A stretch of 15,546 nucleotides of DNA. Origin: Bacillota bacterium. Lineage in GTDB: Bacteria > Bacillota > Dethiobacteria > SKNC01. Position 1 is the stretch's first letter; the number at the start of each line of letters is the position of its first letter. The stretch lies in contig SKLX01000177.1 of NCBI GenBank assembly GCA_007121375.1, positions 1 to 15,546 of the forward strand, written 5' to 3'. Of this stretch, positions 1 through 7,438 are shown in pieces. The notes below the pieces were generated by a model. The model did not search any database. It was not told the origin of the DNA and was given only the letters and a program-made list of their open reading frames with translations. The translations under genes were made by a program, and so were the position numbers.

Positions 1-39
1 AAAAAAAGAGATATTATTAATATTTAACACTTAATAATA
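1..39 (-). terminator. Possible AT-only terminator of the ZIP gene
   Basis: On the minus strand, just past the ZIP stop codon, a perfect 9-bp inverted repeat (arms at 31-39 and 12-20, 10-base loop) is followed by TCTC and a run of seven T (the A-run at 1-7). This has the shape of a rho-independent terminator. The stem holds only A-T pairs and the T-run starts four bases after it, so efficiency may be low. The rest of 1-66 is AT-rich with no other signal. Confidence 0.4.
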
Positions 40-66
40 ACATTACATTTCAATTTAATTATTTTC

Positions 67-840
67 TTAATGAAGCAGGGAGAGGATAAGGACTCCTACA
101 ATTACTCCGAAAACTGCCCCAAAGGTTCCCGAGTGGCCCTGGGCTATTCTTTGAGCGTCGGGAATAAGCTCATCAAAGATAATGTAAAGCATGGCTCCCG
201 CGGCAAATCCCAGGGCTATAGATAAAAAGAGGGGGGATATATGGCTTATGGTAGCGCCAATAAAGGCCCCTATACCCATAGGTACTCCTGCCAGCCCCGT
301 GTAAAAAAGGGTCTTTGATATTTTTAAGCCCCCTATGCTCATGGGAGTAGCCATACACATTCCCTCAGGGATGTTATGCAGGGAAATGGTTATAGCCAAT
401 CCCAGACCCACCAGGGGTGAGGCTACATAGCCGGCTCCGATAGCTATCCCTTCGGGCAGGTTATGCATGGCTATCCCCAGGCCCAGCATGGCCCCCGTGC
501 GGACATAGGAAGAGTGGTCCTTTGAATCATAATCCTCCGAGGCATGCTCATTGGACCCCTCCAAAAAGTGGGAATGGGGCAAATAAAGGTCTATTAAAAG
601 TACCAGGGCCGTGCCTGCTACCATACCCAGCATGGCCGGAATAAATCCCCCTATTTCCATGGCTTCAGGTACCAGGTCCACCAGGACTATGGCCAGCATA
701 ATTCCTCCGGCAAAGCCCAGGACAAAACTGATTAGTTGATGACTGGGCCTTCTTACAATCAGTGCAGCCAGGCCTCCCAAGCCTGTCCCTAAAACTCCAG
801 CTAAAAGTCCTATCAAGGTAATGTTTGCAATATCTCCCAT
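67..840 (-). CDS. ZIP-family divalent metal transporter
   Basis: This 257-residue integral membrane protein should import divalent metal ions (zinc, iron, manganese or related) into the cytoplasm. The ZIP signature is complete. Two metal-binding helices carry HNLPEG (residues 126-131) and HNIPEG (155-160), with GGIML near 45-49 in an early helix and FDELIPDA (222-229) in a late one. The loop between the third and fourth helices (about 89-111) is rich in His, Asp and Glu, as in many ZIP proteins, and probably lies in the cytoplasm. About eight hydrophobic segments are visible. Length fits the short bacterial ZupT/GufA-like group. The ATG at 838-840 has a strong AGGAAGGAG site (847-855) six bases upstream. 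The gene follows the hydrogenase protease on the same strand with a 125-base gap, so it may be co-transcribed or use its own promoter. Metal specificity cannot be read from sequence; a nickel role is only a guess from the neighbours. Confidence 0.92.
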   Translation of the reverse strand: MGDIANITLIGLLAGVLGTGLGGLAALIVRRPSHQLISFVLGFAGGIMLAIVLVDLVPEAMEIGGFIPAMLGMVAGTALVLLIDLYLPHSHFLEGSNEHASEDYDSKDHSSYVRTGAMLGLGIAMHNLPEGIAIGAGYVASPLVGLGLAITISLHNIPEGMCMATPMSIGGLKISKTLFYTGLAGVPMGIGAFIGATISHISPLFLSIALGFAAGAMLYIIFDELIPDAQRIAQGHSGTFGAVFGVIVGVLILSLLH

Positions 841-895
841 TTATGGCTCCTTCCTTAACTTGAGTCTCTGTCTCACATTCCTTCTTAGATAGTTT

Positions 896-901
896 ATTAT
901 A
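896..901 (-). promoter_or_regulatory. Possible -10 box for the ZIP gene
   Basis: The minus strand reads TATAAT here, 55 bases upstream of the ZIP start codon. No convincing -35 hexamer lies 16-18 bases further upstream (the strand reads AAATCT at 919-924). The gene may instead depend on an activator or on read-through from the protease gene. The tandem 12-base repeat at 933-957 lies just upstream of the -35 position. Confidence 0.3.
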
Positions 902-932
902 AAAGTATTTTATTAGCAAGATTTTTTTTAGG

Positions 933-957
933 GTTTTTGTCAGGAGTTTTTGTCAGG
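933..957. repeat. Tandem 12-base direct repeat upstream of the ZIP gene
   Basis: GTTTTTGTCAGG occurs at 933-944 and again at 946-957, separated by one A. It lies between the protease stop codon and the ZIP start codon. It is either a small local duplication or two copies of a regulator binding site on one face of the helix (13-base period). Confidence 0.55.
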
Positions 958-965
958 CGTATTTA

Positions 966-1454
966 TTAAATTTGTGTTTCTTTAATTACCAGCTTTACTA
1001 TCTCCGGAAGAAGATTTTCCAGGGTAGGGCTTAGCTTTAGTCTATATTCCCCGTAGATTTCAGGCACTATACCAATGATTACTATTTCGGCTTTATTGCC
1101 TGAAAGCCTGGATAATTTAATCATTTCTATCAGTCCCACCTGGTGCATGGAGCTGTGGTTACAGCAATTAGCTTCTTCCAGGTCTTCTGGAATAAGCCTG
1201 TAGATGGAACCTGGAGTGTCTTGAATATTGATACAGTCAATAACCACTATTTTATCCCATCCCCTTAAATAGTGAATTAAATCCAGAGCTGCCGTGCCCC
1301 CCTCCAGGAGTTCAATGTTTTCTGATAGATCCAGGGATTCCAATTCCCTGATCACATGGATTCCTGTTCCTTCATCGGTCAAAAGAATATTTCCTATCCC
1401 TAAAACCAGTATATTTTTTTCCCCGTTACTTTTAAATGCAGGTTTTTTTTCCAT
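966..1454 (-). CDS. [NiFe]-hydrogenase maturation protease (HybD/HycI/HyaD family)
   Basis: After nickel insertion, this 162-residue endopeptidase would cut the C-terminal peptide from a [NiFe]-hydrogenase large subunit. The family N-terminus GIGNILLTDEGTG is at residues 19-31. The three nickel-sensing residues of E. coli HybD (Glu16, Asp62, His93) match E28, D73 (in VVIDCIN) and H104 (in SSMHQVGL). Length is normal. The start at 1452-1454 gives about 13 extra N-terminal residues before the conserved ILVLGIGN strand; its GGGGGAA site lies 12 bases upstream, further than usual, so the start is slightly uncertain. The gene is divergent from hypABFCDE, which supports a role in the same pathway. 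Which hydrogenase it serves, and so a specific gene name, cannot be set because no large-subunit gene is in the window. Confidence 0.92.
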   Translation of the reverse strand: MEKKPAFKSNGEKNILVLGIGNILLTDEGTGIHVIRELESLDLSENIELLEGGTAALDLIHYLRGWDKIVVIDCINIQDTPGSIYRLIPEDLEEANCCNHSSMHQVGLIEMIKLSRLSGNKAEIVIIGIVPEIYGEYRLKLSPTLENLLPEIVKLVIKETQI

Positions 1455-1475
1455 TAAAATATATTATTCCCCCTT

Positions 1476-1505
1476 TTATTACATATATAAGGGAAAAAAG
1501 TACAA
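1476..1505 (-). promoter_or_regulatory. Possible promoter of the hydrogenase protease gene
   Basis: The minus strand reads TTGTAC (1500-1505), an 18-base spacer, then TAATAA (1476-1481), a plausible weak vegetative promoter. Its -35 box overlaps the -10 box proposed for hypA on the other strand. Confidence 0.3.
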
Positions 1506-1506
1506 T
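1478..1506 (+). promoter_or_regulatory. Possible promoter of the hyp operon
   Basis: ATTACA (1478-1483), a 17-base spacer and TACAAT (1501-1506) give a moderate sigma-A-type match, with a leader of about 45 bases before hypA. A palindrome follows at 1520-1530, where an operator could sit. Confidence 0.38.
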
Positions 1507-1519
1507 AATTCTATATAAC

Positions 1520-1530
1520 CCCTTTAAGGG
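1520..1530. promoter_or_regulatory. Small palindrome in the hypA leader
   Basis: CCCTT and AAGGG flank a central T just upstream of the hypA ribosome binding site. A second, wider-spaced CCCTT/AAGGG pair occurs at 1471-1475 and 1489-1493. It may be an operator or a small leader hairpin; the sequence alone does not settle this. Confidence 0.3.
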
Positions 1531-1557
1531 TCAGGTTATTGATCAGGGAGGAAATAA

Positions 1558-1899
1558 ATGCATGAATTTGCTCTAGTGAAAGGACTGCTGGAGGCGGTTC
1601 TGGAAGGTGCCCGGGCTCACGGTATTAAAAGAGTAGAAAAAATTAAGGTAGTGGTGGGGGAACTGACAGCAGTGAATTCCGAGGCCCTTGAGTTTTCTTT
1701 CCAGGTTCTCAGCCGGGAGACCCCTGCCGGGGGAGCGGTTCTACAGGTTGAAAAGAAGAAAATTCAACTTAAGTGCGAGAAGTGCCACCGTGTATATTTC
1801 CCCCAGGGGTTAAAGTTTAACTGCCCCGGGTGTGGGGGCAGGAATACGGAAATTATTAAGGGACGGGAGCTTTTCGTGGACTACTTTGAAGGAAAGTAA
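1558..1899 (+). CDS. hypA: Hydrogenase nickel insertion protein HypA
   Basis: HypA is the nickel metallochaperone that, with HypB, delivers Ni(II) to the apo large subunit of [NiFe]-hydrogenase in the cytoplasm. The 113-residue protein starts with MHE, whose His2 and N-terminus form the nickel site. It carries the structural zinc site as two CxxC pairs, C73/C76 and C89/C92. Length is typical. The ATG follows an AGGGAGG site (1545-1551) with six-base spacing. It is the first gene of the hyp operon, with 22 bases before hypB. HybF is the E. coli paralogue with the same fold, but the hyp context makes HypA the natural name. Confidence 0.97.
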   Translation: MHEFALVKGLLEAVLEGARAHGIKRVEKIKVVVGELTAVNSEALEFSFQVLSRETPAGGAVLQVEKKKIQLKCEKCHRVYFPQGLKFNCPGCGGRNTEIIKGRELFVDYFEGK

Positions 1900-1921
1900 A
1901 AGAAGCAGGAGGTAGTTTCAT

Positions 1922-2590
1922 TTGAAAATATTCATGGCCCAAGATTTATTAAGGGCTAATACAGGCATGGCTAAAAGGAATAAAAGGGAATTTGCCCATT
2001 ATAACAATTTGGTGATTAATTTAATTAGTTCTCCCGGGGCAGGGAAGACAACTCTCCTGGAAAAAACCCTGGACTTTCTTTCACCCCAGTTAAAAATAGC
2101 CGTTATAGAAGGAGATATTTATACCAGCAGGGATGGGGAGAGATTGGAGAAAAAGGGGATAGAGGTGGTTCAGATCAATACCGCCGGGGCGTGCCACCTG
2201 GATGCGGGTATGGTGGCGGGGGTTTTAAAGGTGCTGCCCCTGGATAAAATAGACATAATATTTATTGAAAACCTGGGAAACCTGGTTTGTCCTGCAGAGT
2301 TCGACCTGGGGGAAGATATTAAAGTAGTTCTTTTGAGTGTAAGTGAAGGAAGCGACAAGCCGGCCAAATATCCCCTGGCATTTCGTCAATCCAGGGCCTG
2401 TGTTATTAATAAGTTGGATTTAATTGATTACACTGATTTTGACCTGGAAAGAGTTTCAGGTGAAATTAAGGATATCAATGGAAGTATAGAAATTTTTTCC
2501 CTTTCCGCTGTAAAGGGGGAAGGACTAGGAGAGTGGTGCAATTGGCTCAAAAAAATGCGGAACAGAAAAAAAATATCTGCTACCGTATAA
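1922..2590 (+). CDS. hypB: Hydrogenase nickel incorporation GTPase HypB
   Basis: HypB is a SIMIBI-class GTPase that drives nickel transfer from its dimer-interface metal site to HypA and the hydrogenase large subunit. In this 222-residue protein the P-loop is SSPGAGKTT (residues 36-44), the conserved ENLGNLVCP is at 116-124, and the guanine-specificity motif NKLD is at 163-166. Metal-site residues C91-H92 and C123 are present. It lacks both the N-terminal CxxCGC motif and the His-rich storage stretch found in some HypB proteins, so it should be a GTPase without nickel storage. The start is TTG at 1922, chosen because AGGAGGT (1907-1913) lies eight bases upstream; an ATG at 1934 would be 20 bases away. 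The 3' end overlaps hypF by about 50-58 bases. Confidence 0.97.
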   Translation: MKIFMAQDLLRANTGMAKRNKREFAHYNNLVINLISSPGAGKTTLLEKTLDFLSPQLKIAVIEGDIYTSRDGERLEKKGIEVVQINTAGACHLDAGMVAGVLKVLPLDKIDIIFIENLGNLVCPAEFDLGEDIKVVLLSVSEGSDKPAKYPLAFRQSRACVINKLDLIDYTDFDLERVSGEIKDINGSIEIFSLSAVKGEGLGEWCNWLKKMRNRKKISATV

Positions 2591-4929
2591 AGGTCAGGGG
2601 AATAGTTCAAGGGGTGGGTTTTCGTCCCTTTGTTTTTAAATTAGCCCAGGAATACGGCCTCAAAGGGACAGTTTCAAATTCCAGCCTTGGAGTAGTGATA
2701 GAAGTAGAAGGAGAAGAAGAAAGCCTGGAAGATTTTATCCTGGGGTTAAAAACATTATCCCCGCCCCTTTCTGTTATAGATGCTGTAGAAAAGGAAATCC
2801 TTCTCTTAAAGGGTTTTCAGGAATTCACCATCATGGCCAGCCAAAAGGAAACGGGAGATGGGAAGGGGAAAAACCAGATCCTGATTCCTCCGGATGTGGC
2901 TACTTGTAAAGAATGCCAGGAGGATTTACTAAATCCTTTAAGCCCTTATAATCTCTATCCCTTTACCAACTGTACTAACTGCGGCCCTCGATTTACTATA
3001 ATCCAGGGACTTCCTTATGACCGGGGAGAAACTTCCATGGCTTCCTTTGCCATGTGTAATAACTGTTACAAGGAATATAATGATTCCCGGAACAGGAGGT
3101 TTCATGCCCAGCCTACTGCCTGCCCTGGCTGCGGCCCCCGGGTTTCCCTGGTGGATAATGAAGGCGGACAGGTAAAAGGAAACTGGCTGGAAAAGTTTTG
3201 GGAGCTTATGTTGAAGGGAAAGATTGTTGCTGTAAAGAGCCTGGGAGGTTTTCATCTGGTCTGTGACGCCCATAACGAGGAGGCCATAAATACTTTAAGG
3301 AAGAGAAAAAAGAGGATCTTTAAACCCTTGGCCCTTATGATGAAGGATGTGACAGTGGTAAGAAAGTACTGCAGGATAAATAGCCGGGAGGAAAAGCTTC
3401 TCCTTTCTCACCGGGGGCCTATTGTGATTCTCCAAAATAAAGGAAAGGACTTGCCGGGAGAGATTGCTCCTAATCTTAACACCCTGGGTGTAATGGTGCC
3501 TTATACTCCCCTGCATTTTCTTCTTTTCAGGGGCCCCCTGGAGGTTATGGTTATGACCAGCGGTAATTTGGGGGGCTTACCAATTACTACAGATAATAGT
3601 GAAGCCCTGGGAGGATTGGCCTCCATTGCCGATTATTTTTTATGGCACGACCGGGATATAGTAAATGGCTGTGATGATTCCCTCCTTACCCTTGTAGAAG
3701 GAGAGCCCCAGATGTTCCGACGTTCCCGGGGTTACGTGCCGGGGATTATAACTGTGCCTGGGGTAGAAAAGGAGGAACTGAAAAGCTGCGCCCCTGGAGT
3801 TAGCAAAGAATTAATTCTTGCCCTGGGGGGAGAAATGAAAAATACCTTCTGCCTTTTGCAGGGTAACCAGGCAGTGCTTAGCCAGCATATGGGAGAGATA
3901 AATACCCTGGAAGCAGAGGAGAACTTAAAAGAAACCCTGAATTATTTTTTTAATATTTATAAGTCAAAACCCAAGGTAGTGGCCAGTGATATGCACCCGG
4001 GTTACAACACCTCCCTTTTGGCCGGAAGTATAGAGGCGGAAGAAAAAATTTTAGTGCAGCACCACCATGCCCATATGGCCAGCTGTATGGCAGAAAACGG
4101 CCTGAAGGGGGAGGTCATAGGAGTGATTTTAGATGGGACGGGCTACGGCCTGGATGGGAATATTTGGGGCTTTGAAATTCTTAAGGGAGGCTACCTGGAC
4201 TTTACCAGGGAATATCACCTTTCATATATTCCCCTTCCTGGAGGGGAAAGGGCGGTAGAGGAGCCCTGGAGAATGGCTGTTTCTTACCTTTACCATTCCA
4301 TGGGGGAAAAGGGAAAAGCCCTGGCCCGGGATCTATTTGGCTTTTACGGAAAGGAACTGGAATTGGTTTTAACCCTCCTGGAAAAGGAATTCAATTCTCC
4401 TCTGGCCTCCAGCTGTGGCCGGCTTTTTGATGGAGTATCTGCTTTATTGGGCATTTGCCATAAAAATACTTATGAAGGCCAGGGGGCCCAGGAACTGGGA
4501 GAACTTGTGTCTTTAAAAAATTATAACACCGGGGATAAAATCCATCCTTACCCCTTTAAAGTGGAAGAAAGAATAATAAACCTTTTTTCAACCTGGCGCT
4601 GTTTAGGGGAAGATGTTATGAGAGGTGAAAAAAAAGTTTATCTGGCCAGGAGGTTTCATGATACACTGGTAGAATCTTTAAAGGTGGGAGTTGAGAAGGT
4701 AGGTTCCCGAAGGGGTTTGCGGCAGGTTGTGTTCAGTGGAGGTAGCTGGCACAACACTTATTTGCTGGTAAGGTTGAGGAGGCTCCTGGAAGAGAGGGGT
4801 TACCAGGTATATTATCATCAGAAAGTTCCGCCCAACGATGGAGGCTTGTCCCTGGGTCAGGCGGTAATAGCTCAATGGAGGTGGAGTAAAAATGTGTGTG
4901 GGAGTTCCTGGCAAGGTAGTGATTGTTAA
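2533..4929 (+). CDS. hypF: Carbamoyltransferase HypF
   Basis: HypF uses carbamoyl phosphate and ATP to carbamoylate the C-terminal cysteine of HypE, the source of the cyanide ligands of the [NiFe] centre. All domains are visible in order: acylphosphatase-like (residues about 17-102, GIVQGVGFRPFVF at 23-35); a double zinc finger with CxxC pairs at C125/C128, C147/C150, C175/C178 and C197/C200; a YrdC-like domain (about 210-400, SLGGFHLVCDA); and a Kae1-like carbamoyltransferase domain (about 427-785, HHHAHMASCMAENG, DGTGYG, FSGGSWHN, PPNDGG). At 798 residues it is slightly longer than many HypF proteins. The start is unsure: GTG 2533, GTG 2536 and TTG 2542 are all inside hypB. A GGGGGAAGGA run ends about nine bases before 2533, and AGGAG (2527-2531) would suit the two later starts. 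It overlaps hypC by 38 bases. Confidence 0.97.
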   Translation: MVQLAQKNAEQKKNICYRIKVRGIVQGVGFRPFVFKLAQEYGLKGTVSNSSLGVVIEVEGEEESLEDFILGLKTLSPPLSVIDAVEKEILLLKGFQEFTIMASQKETGDGKGKNQILIPPDVATCKECQEDLLNPLSPYNLYPFTNCTNCGPRFTIIQGLPYDRGETSMASFAMCNNCYKEYNDSRNRRFHAQPTACPGCGPRVSLVDNEGGQVKGNWLEKFWELMLKGKIVAVKSLGGFHLVCDAHNEEAINTLRKRKKRIFKPLALMMKDVTVVRKYCRINSREEKLLLSHRGPIVILQNKGKDLPGEIAPNLNTLGVMVPYTPLHFLLFRGPLEVMVMTSGNLGGLPITTDNSEALGGLASIADYFLWHDRDIVNGCDDSLLTLVEGEPQMFRRSRGYVPGIITVPGVEKEELKSCAPGVSKELILALGGEMKNTFCLLQGNQAVLSQHMGEINTLEAEENLKETLNYFFNIYKSKPKVVASDMHPGYNTSLLAGSIEAEEKILVQHHHAHMASCMAENGLKGEVIGVILDGTGYGLDGNIWGFEILKGGYLDFTREYHLSYIPLPGGERAVEEPWRMAVSYLYHSMGEKGKALARDLFGFYGKELELVLTLLEKEFNSPLASSCGRLFDGVSALLGICHKNTYEGQGAQELGELVSLKNYNTGDKIHPYPFKVEERIINLFSTWRCLGEDVMRGEKKVYLARRFHDTLVESLKVGVEKVGSRRGLRQVVFSGGSWHNTYLLVRLRRLLEERGYQVYYHQKVPPNDGGLSLGQAVIAQWRWSKNVCGSSWQGSDC

Positions 4930-5125
4930 CCATGAAAGCAGGACTGCTCTGGTGGATTCCTTTGGTGTGCCCCGCTGGGTGGGTATAACCTTGGTTCCCT
5001 ACCTGGAAGTTGAGGATTATGTCCTGGTTCATGCCGGTTATGCCCTGGAAAAGATTGATCTTGATGAAGCGGAGGAGAGAATAAGGCTCTGGGAAGAAAT
5101 CCTGGAGGCAGAAGAAGGAAATTAA
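4892..5125 (+). CDS. hypC: Hydrogenase assembly chaperone HypC
   Basis: HypC is a small chaperone that carries the Fe(CN)2CO unit with HypD and hands it to the large subunit. The 77-residue protein begins MCVGVPGK, with the essential N-terminal Cys2 exposed after Met removal. It has the family HAGYA motif (H47-A51) followed by an acidic helical tail. The ATG at 4892 lies nine bases after GGAGGT (4877-4882) and sits inside the last 38 bases of hypF, which suggests translational coupling. Only one HypC/HybG-type gene is present in the window. Confidence 0.97.
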   Translation: MCVGVPGKVVIVNHESRTALVDSFGVPRWVGITLVPYLEVEDYVLVHAGYALEKIDLDEAEERIRLWEEILEAEEGN

Positions 5126-5146
5126 ACTGAAAGGTGGCTCATAATT

Positions 5147-6301
5147 ATGGGGAAGAGAGTTTTTCAAAAGGAAGAGGAAGAAAGGGCGAAGCTTTTAAAA
5201 TATCGTGATCGTCAGTTATCCCGCCGCCTTCTGGACAGGGTAAAAAGAAAGGGTGAGGAGTTAAAAGATAAGCTGGGAAGACTTCCTGTTTTTATGGAGG
5301 TTTGCGGGACCCATACAGTAGCCTTCTCCCAGACAGGGCTGCGCAGGGTTATGGAGGATACTATAGACCTGAGGAGTGGGCCCGGCTGTCCCGTTTGTGT
5401 AACTGATAATAAAGATATTGATGCCCTCCTGGCTTTGAGTAAACTGGAAGATGTGACCCTGGGTATTTTTGGAGATGTTATGCGGGTTCCCGGGAGTCAA
5501 ACTTCCCTGGAGCAGGAAAAAGCCATGGGGTCTTCCGTGGAGATTTTTTATTCCCCCTGGGATGCGGTTAAATGGGCCGAAAGAACTCCTTCCCGGAAAA
5601 TGATTTTTATAGGAATGGGATTTGAAACTACGGCGCCGGCAACAGCCCTCAGCATACAGGAGGCAGACGAAAAGGGACTGAACAATTATTATGTGTTTTC
5701 CCTGCATAAGCTGGTGCCTCCCGCCCTGAAGCTCCTTATAAAGGATGAAGAGTTAAGGATAGACGGTTTTATTCTTCCCGGACATGTTTGTGCTGTGATT
5801 GGTAGGCAGGCCTTAGACTTTATAAGCAGTGAAGGTAGAAGGCCAGGTGTGGTGGCTGGTTTTGAACCCGTGGATCTCCTGGGAGCCATGGATAATCTGT
5901 TAGAGCAGCTTTTAAAAGGTGAATGCCGGGTAGATAATAATTACAGCCGGGTAGTCAGGGAAGGGGGAAATAAAGTAGCCCAGACGGTTATTCGGGAGTA
6001 TTACAACATAGAAGATTCCACATGGAGAGGTTTGGGGAAAATTTCTTCCAGTGGGCTGGTTTTACGGGAGGATTTGCATAAATATGATGCCGCCAGGAAT
6101 TTTTCCTTAGAAGTTCCAGATTCTTTTACTCCCCAGGGGTGCCGCTGCGGGGAAATTCTTACGGGTAAAGTTCTTCCCCCCCAGTGTTCCATGTTTGGAG
6201 AAGAGTGTGTGCCGGAGCATCCTGTAGGAGCCTGCATGGTATCCTCTGAAGGGGCCTGTGCTGCTTATTATCATTATGATTTCCAGGTAAGTGACAAATA
6301 A
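5147..6301 (+). CDS. hypD: Fe-S scaffold HypD
   Basis: HypD is the [4Fe-4S] scaffold on which, together with HypC, the Fe(CN)2CO cofactor of [NiFe]-hydrogenase is built. In this 384-residue protein the redox and iron-binding CGTHT motif is at residues 53-57, GPGCPVC at 78-84, GFETT at 158-162 and PGHVC at 211-215. The cluster cysteines of the C-terminal part are C332, C334, C347 and C354. The N-terminus is about 15 residues longer than usual: a charged stretch precedes the helix that normally starts the family. No alternative start codon lies closer, and an AAGGTGG site (5131-5137) supports the chosen ATG. The gene is 21 bases after hypC. Confidence 0.97.
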   Translation: MGKRVFQKEEEERAKLLKYRDRQLSRRLLDRVKRKGEELKDKLGRLPVFMEVCGTHTVAFSQTGLRRVMEDTIDLRSGPGCPVCVTDNKDIDALLALSKLEDVTLGIFGDVMRVPGSQTSLEQEKAMGSSVEIFYSPWDAVKWAERTPSRKMIFIGMGFETTAPATALSIQEADEKGLNNYYVFSLHKLVPPALKLLIKDEELRIDGFILPGHVCAVIGRQALDFISSEGRRPGVVAGFEPVDLLGAMDNLLEQLLKGECRVDNNYSRVVREGGNKVAQTVIREYYNIEDSTWRGLGKISSSGLVLREDLHKYDAARNFSLEVPDSFTPQGCRCGEILTGKVLPPQCSMFGEECVPEHPVGACMVSSEGACAAYYHYDFQVSDK

Positions 6302-6316
6302 TATGAGGAGAAGGAA

Positions 6317-7330
6317 ATGGCAGGTGTAACAGATATAATTACCCTTTCCCATGGGGATGGGGGAGTATTAACCAATAAACTGGTAAGAGAATTATTTTTA
6401 AAGACTTTTAGCAATGACTATCTTGATTCTTTAGAGGATGGGGTGGTCCTGGATAATATTCCAGAAAAAATGGTGGTTTCCACCGACAGTTTTGTGGTAT
6501 CGCCCCTCTTTTTCCCGGGAGGGGATATAGGAAAGCTGGCTGTATGCGGTACGGTTAACGATCTGGCTGTAAGCGGGGCTCTTCCCCGCTTCCTTACGGT
6601 TTCCTTTATACTGGAAGAAGGCCTTTCCCTGTCCCGGCTGGAAAAAGTGGTGGTTTCCATGGGGAATACTGCCCGGGAAGCCGGAGTGACAGTTGTAGCC
6701 GGGGATACCAAGGTAGTAGAAAACGGCCATGGAGATGGAATATTTATTAATACTACCGGAATTGGTTACCTGGAGGCAGAAAGAGAGTTGGGCTACCACA
6801 CCCTGAAGCCAGGGGATAAAATCGTTATAAATGGGACCGTGGGGGAACATGGGTTGACGATTCTTACTCGTCAGCAAAATTTAGGGATAGGAGAGAGCTT
6901 AAAGAGCGACTGTGCTTCCTTAAAAGACATTATAAAGGGTGTACTGGAGAAATTTACAGGTATAAGAATAATGAGGGACCCCACCCGGGGAGGTCTGGCC
7001 ACCACTTTAAAAGAAATTGCTGATCTTTCCCAAAAAGATTTTGAAATATGGGAAGATAAAGTACCTGTGGAGGGGGAAGTTAAATGGGTCGGGGAAATCC
7101 TGGGGTTGGATCCCCTGTACCTGGCCAATGAGGGAAAGTTTATTACTATAATACAGGAAAACCAGGCAGAAGAGTTTACCAGTTTTTTGCGCCAGCACCC
7201 CCTGGGCTCTAACTCGGAAGTTATTGGAGAAGTCCAGGAGGGAAGGGGTCAGGTACTTTTAAAAACCTTTTTTGGTGGAACCAGGCCCTTGAACTACCTG
7301 GCAGGAGCACCCCTACCCCGTATATGTTAG
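6317..7330 (+). CDS. hypE: Carbamoyl dehydratase HypE
   Basis: HypE dehydrates the carbamoyl group placed by HypF on its own C-terminal cysteine to a thiocyanate, in an ATP-dependent step, then passes CN to iron on HypC-HypD. The 337-residue protein has the AIR synthase (PurM)-like fold: HGDGG (12-16), STDSFVV (55-61), NDLAVSGA (81-88), GDTKVV (129-134), DPTRGG (221-226) and NEGK (271-274). It ends in the family-defining PRIC, so the catalytic C337 is intact. The ATG follows an AGGAGAAGGA run with tight spacing, 15 bases after hypD. It is the last gene of the hyp operon; a strong terminator lies 75 bases downstream. Confidence 0.98.
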   Translation: MAGVTDIITLSHGDGGVLTNKLVRELFLKTFSNDYLDSLEDGVVLDNIPEKMVVSTDSFVVSPLFFPGGDIGKLAVCGTVNDLAVSGALPRFLTVSFILEEGLSLSRLEKVVVSMGNTAREAGVTVVAGDTKVVENGHGDGIFINTTGIGYLEAERELGYHTLKPGDKIVINGTVGEHGLTILTRQQNLGIGESLKSDCASLKDIIKGVLEKFTGIRIMRDPTRGGLATTLKEIADLSQKDFEIWEDKVPVEGEVKWVGEILGLDPLYLANEGKFITIIQENQAEEFTSFLRQHPLGSNSEVIGEVQEGRGQVLLKTFFGGTRPLNYLAGAPLPRIC

Positions 7331-7357
7331 TAAAGGTTTTTTAATACTGGCAGCCTT

Positions 7358-7387
7358 TTGTATGATTTATTTTGATAAATATATAAA
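7358..7387 (+). promoter_or_regulatory. Weak promoter-like pair upstream of the hyp terminator
   Basis: TTGTAT (7358-7363), an 18-base spacer and TATAAA (7382-7387) resemble a vegetative promoter. A transcript starting here would meet the terminator at 7405-7438 at once, so it would serve the GH13 gene only with read-through. It may be chance in an AT-rich gap. Confidence 0.2.
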
Positions 7388-7404
7388 AACATAAATTTAG
7401 AAGT

Positions 7405-7438
7405 AAAACAGCTCCATCAAGGGGTTGTTTTTATTTTA
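7405..7438 (+). terminator. Rho-independent terminator of the hyp operon
   Basis: AAAACAGCTCC (7405-7415) pairs with GGGGTTGTTTT (7421-7431) in an 11-bp stem with two G-U wobbles and a five-base loop. The right arm runs into a T-rich tail to 7438. It closes the hypABFCDE transcript. A potential TTG start for the next gene at 7425 falls inside this stem and is therefore unlikely to be used. Confidence 0.82.

Noticed and set aside
2938..3516. Open frames on the minus strand within hypF
   Set aside because: They are opposite the conserved zinc-finger and YrdC-like parts of HypF and have no start signals.
4733..5167. 144-codon minus-strand frame across the hypF end, hypC and the hypD start
   Set aside because: It covers three well-supported genes on the other strand and shows no recognisable protein features.
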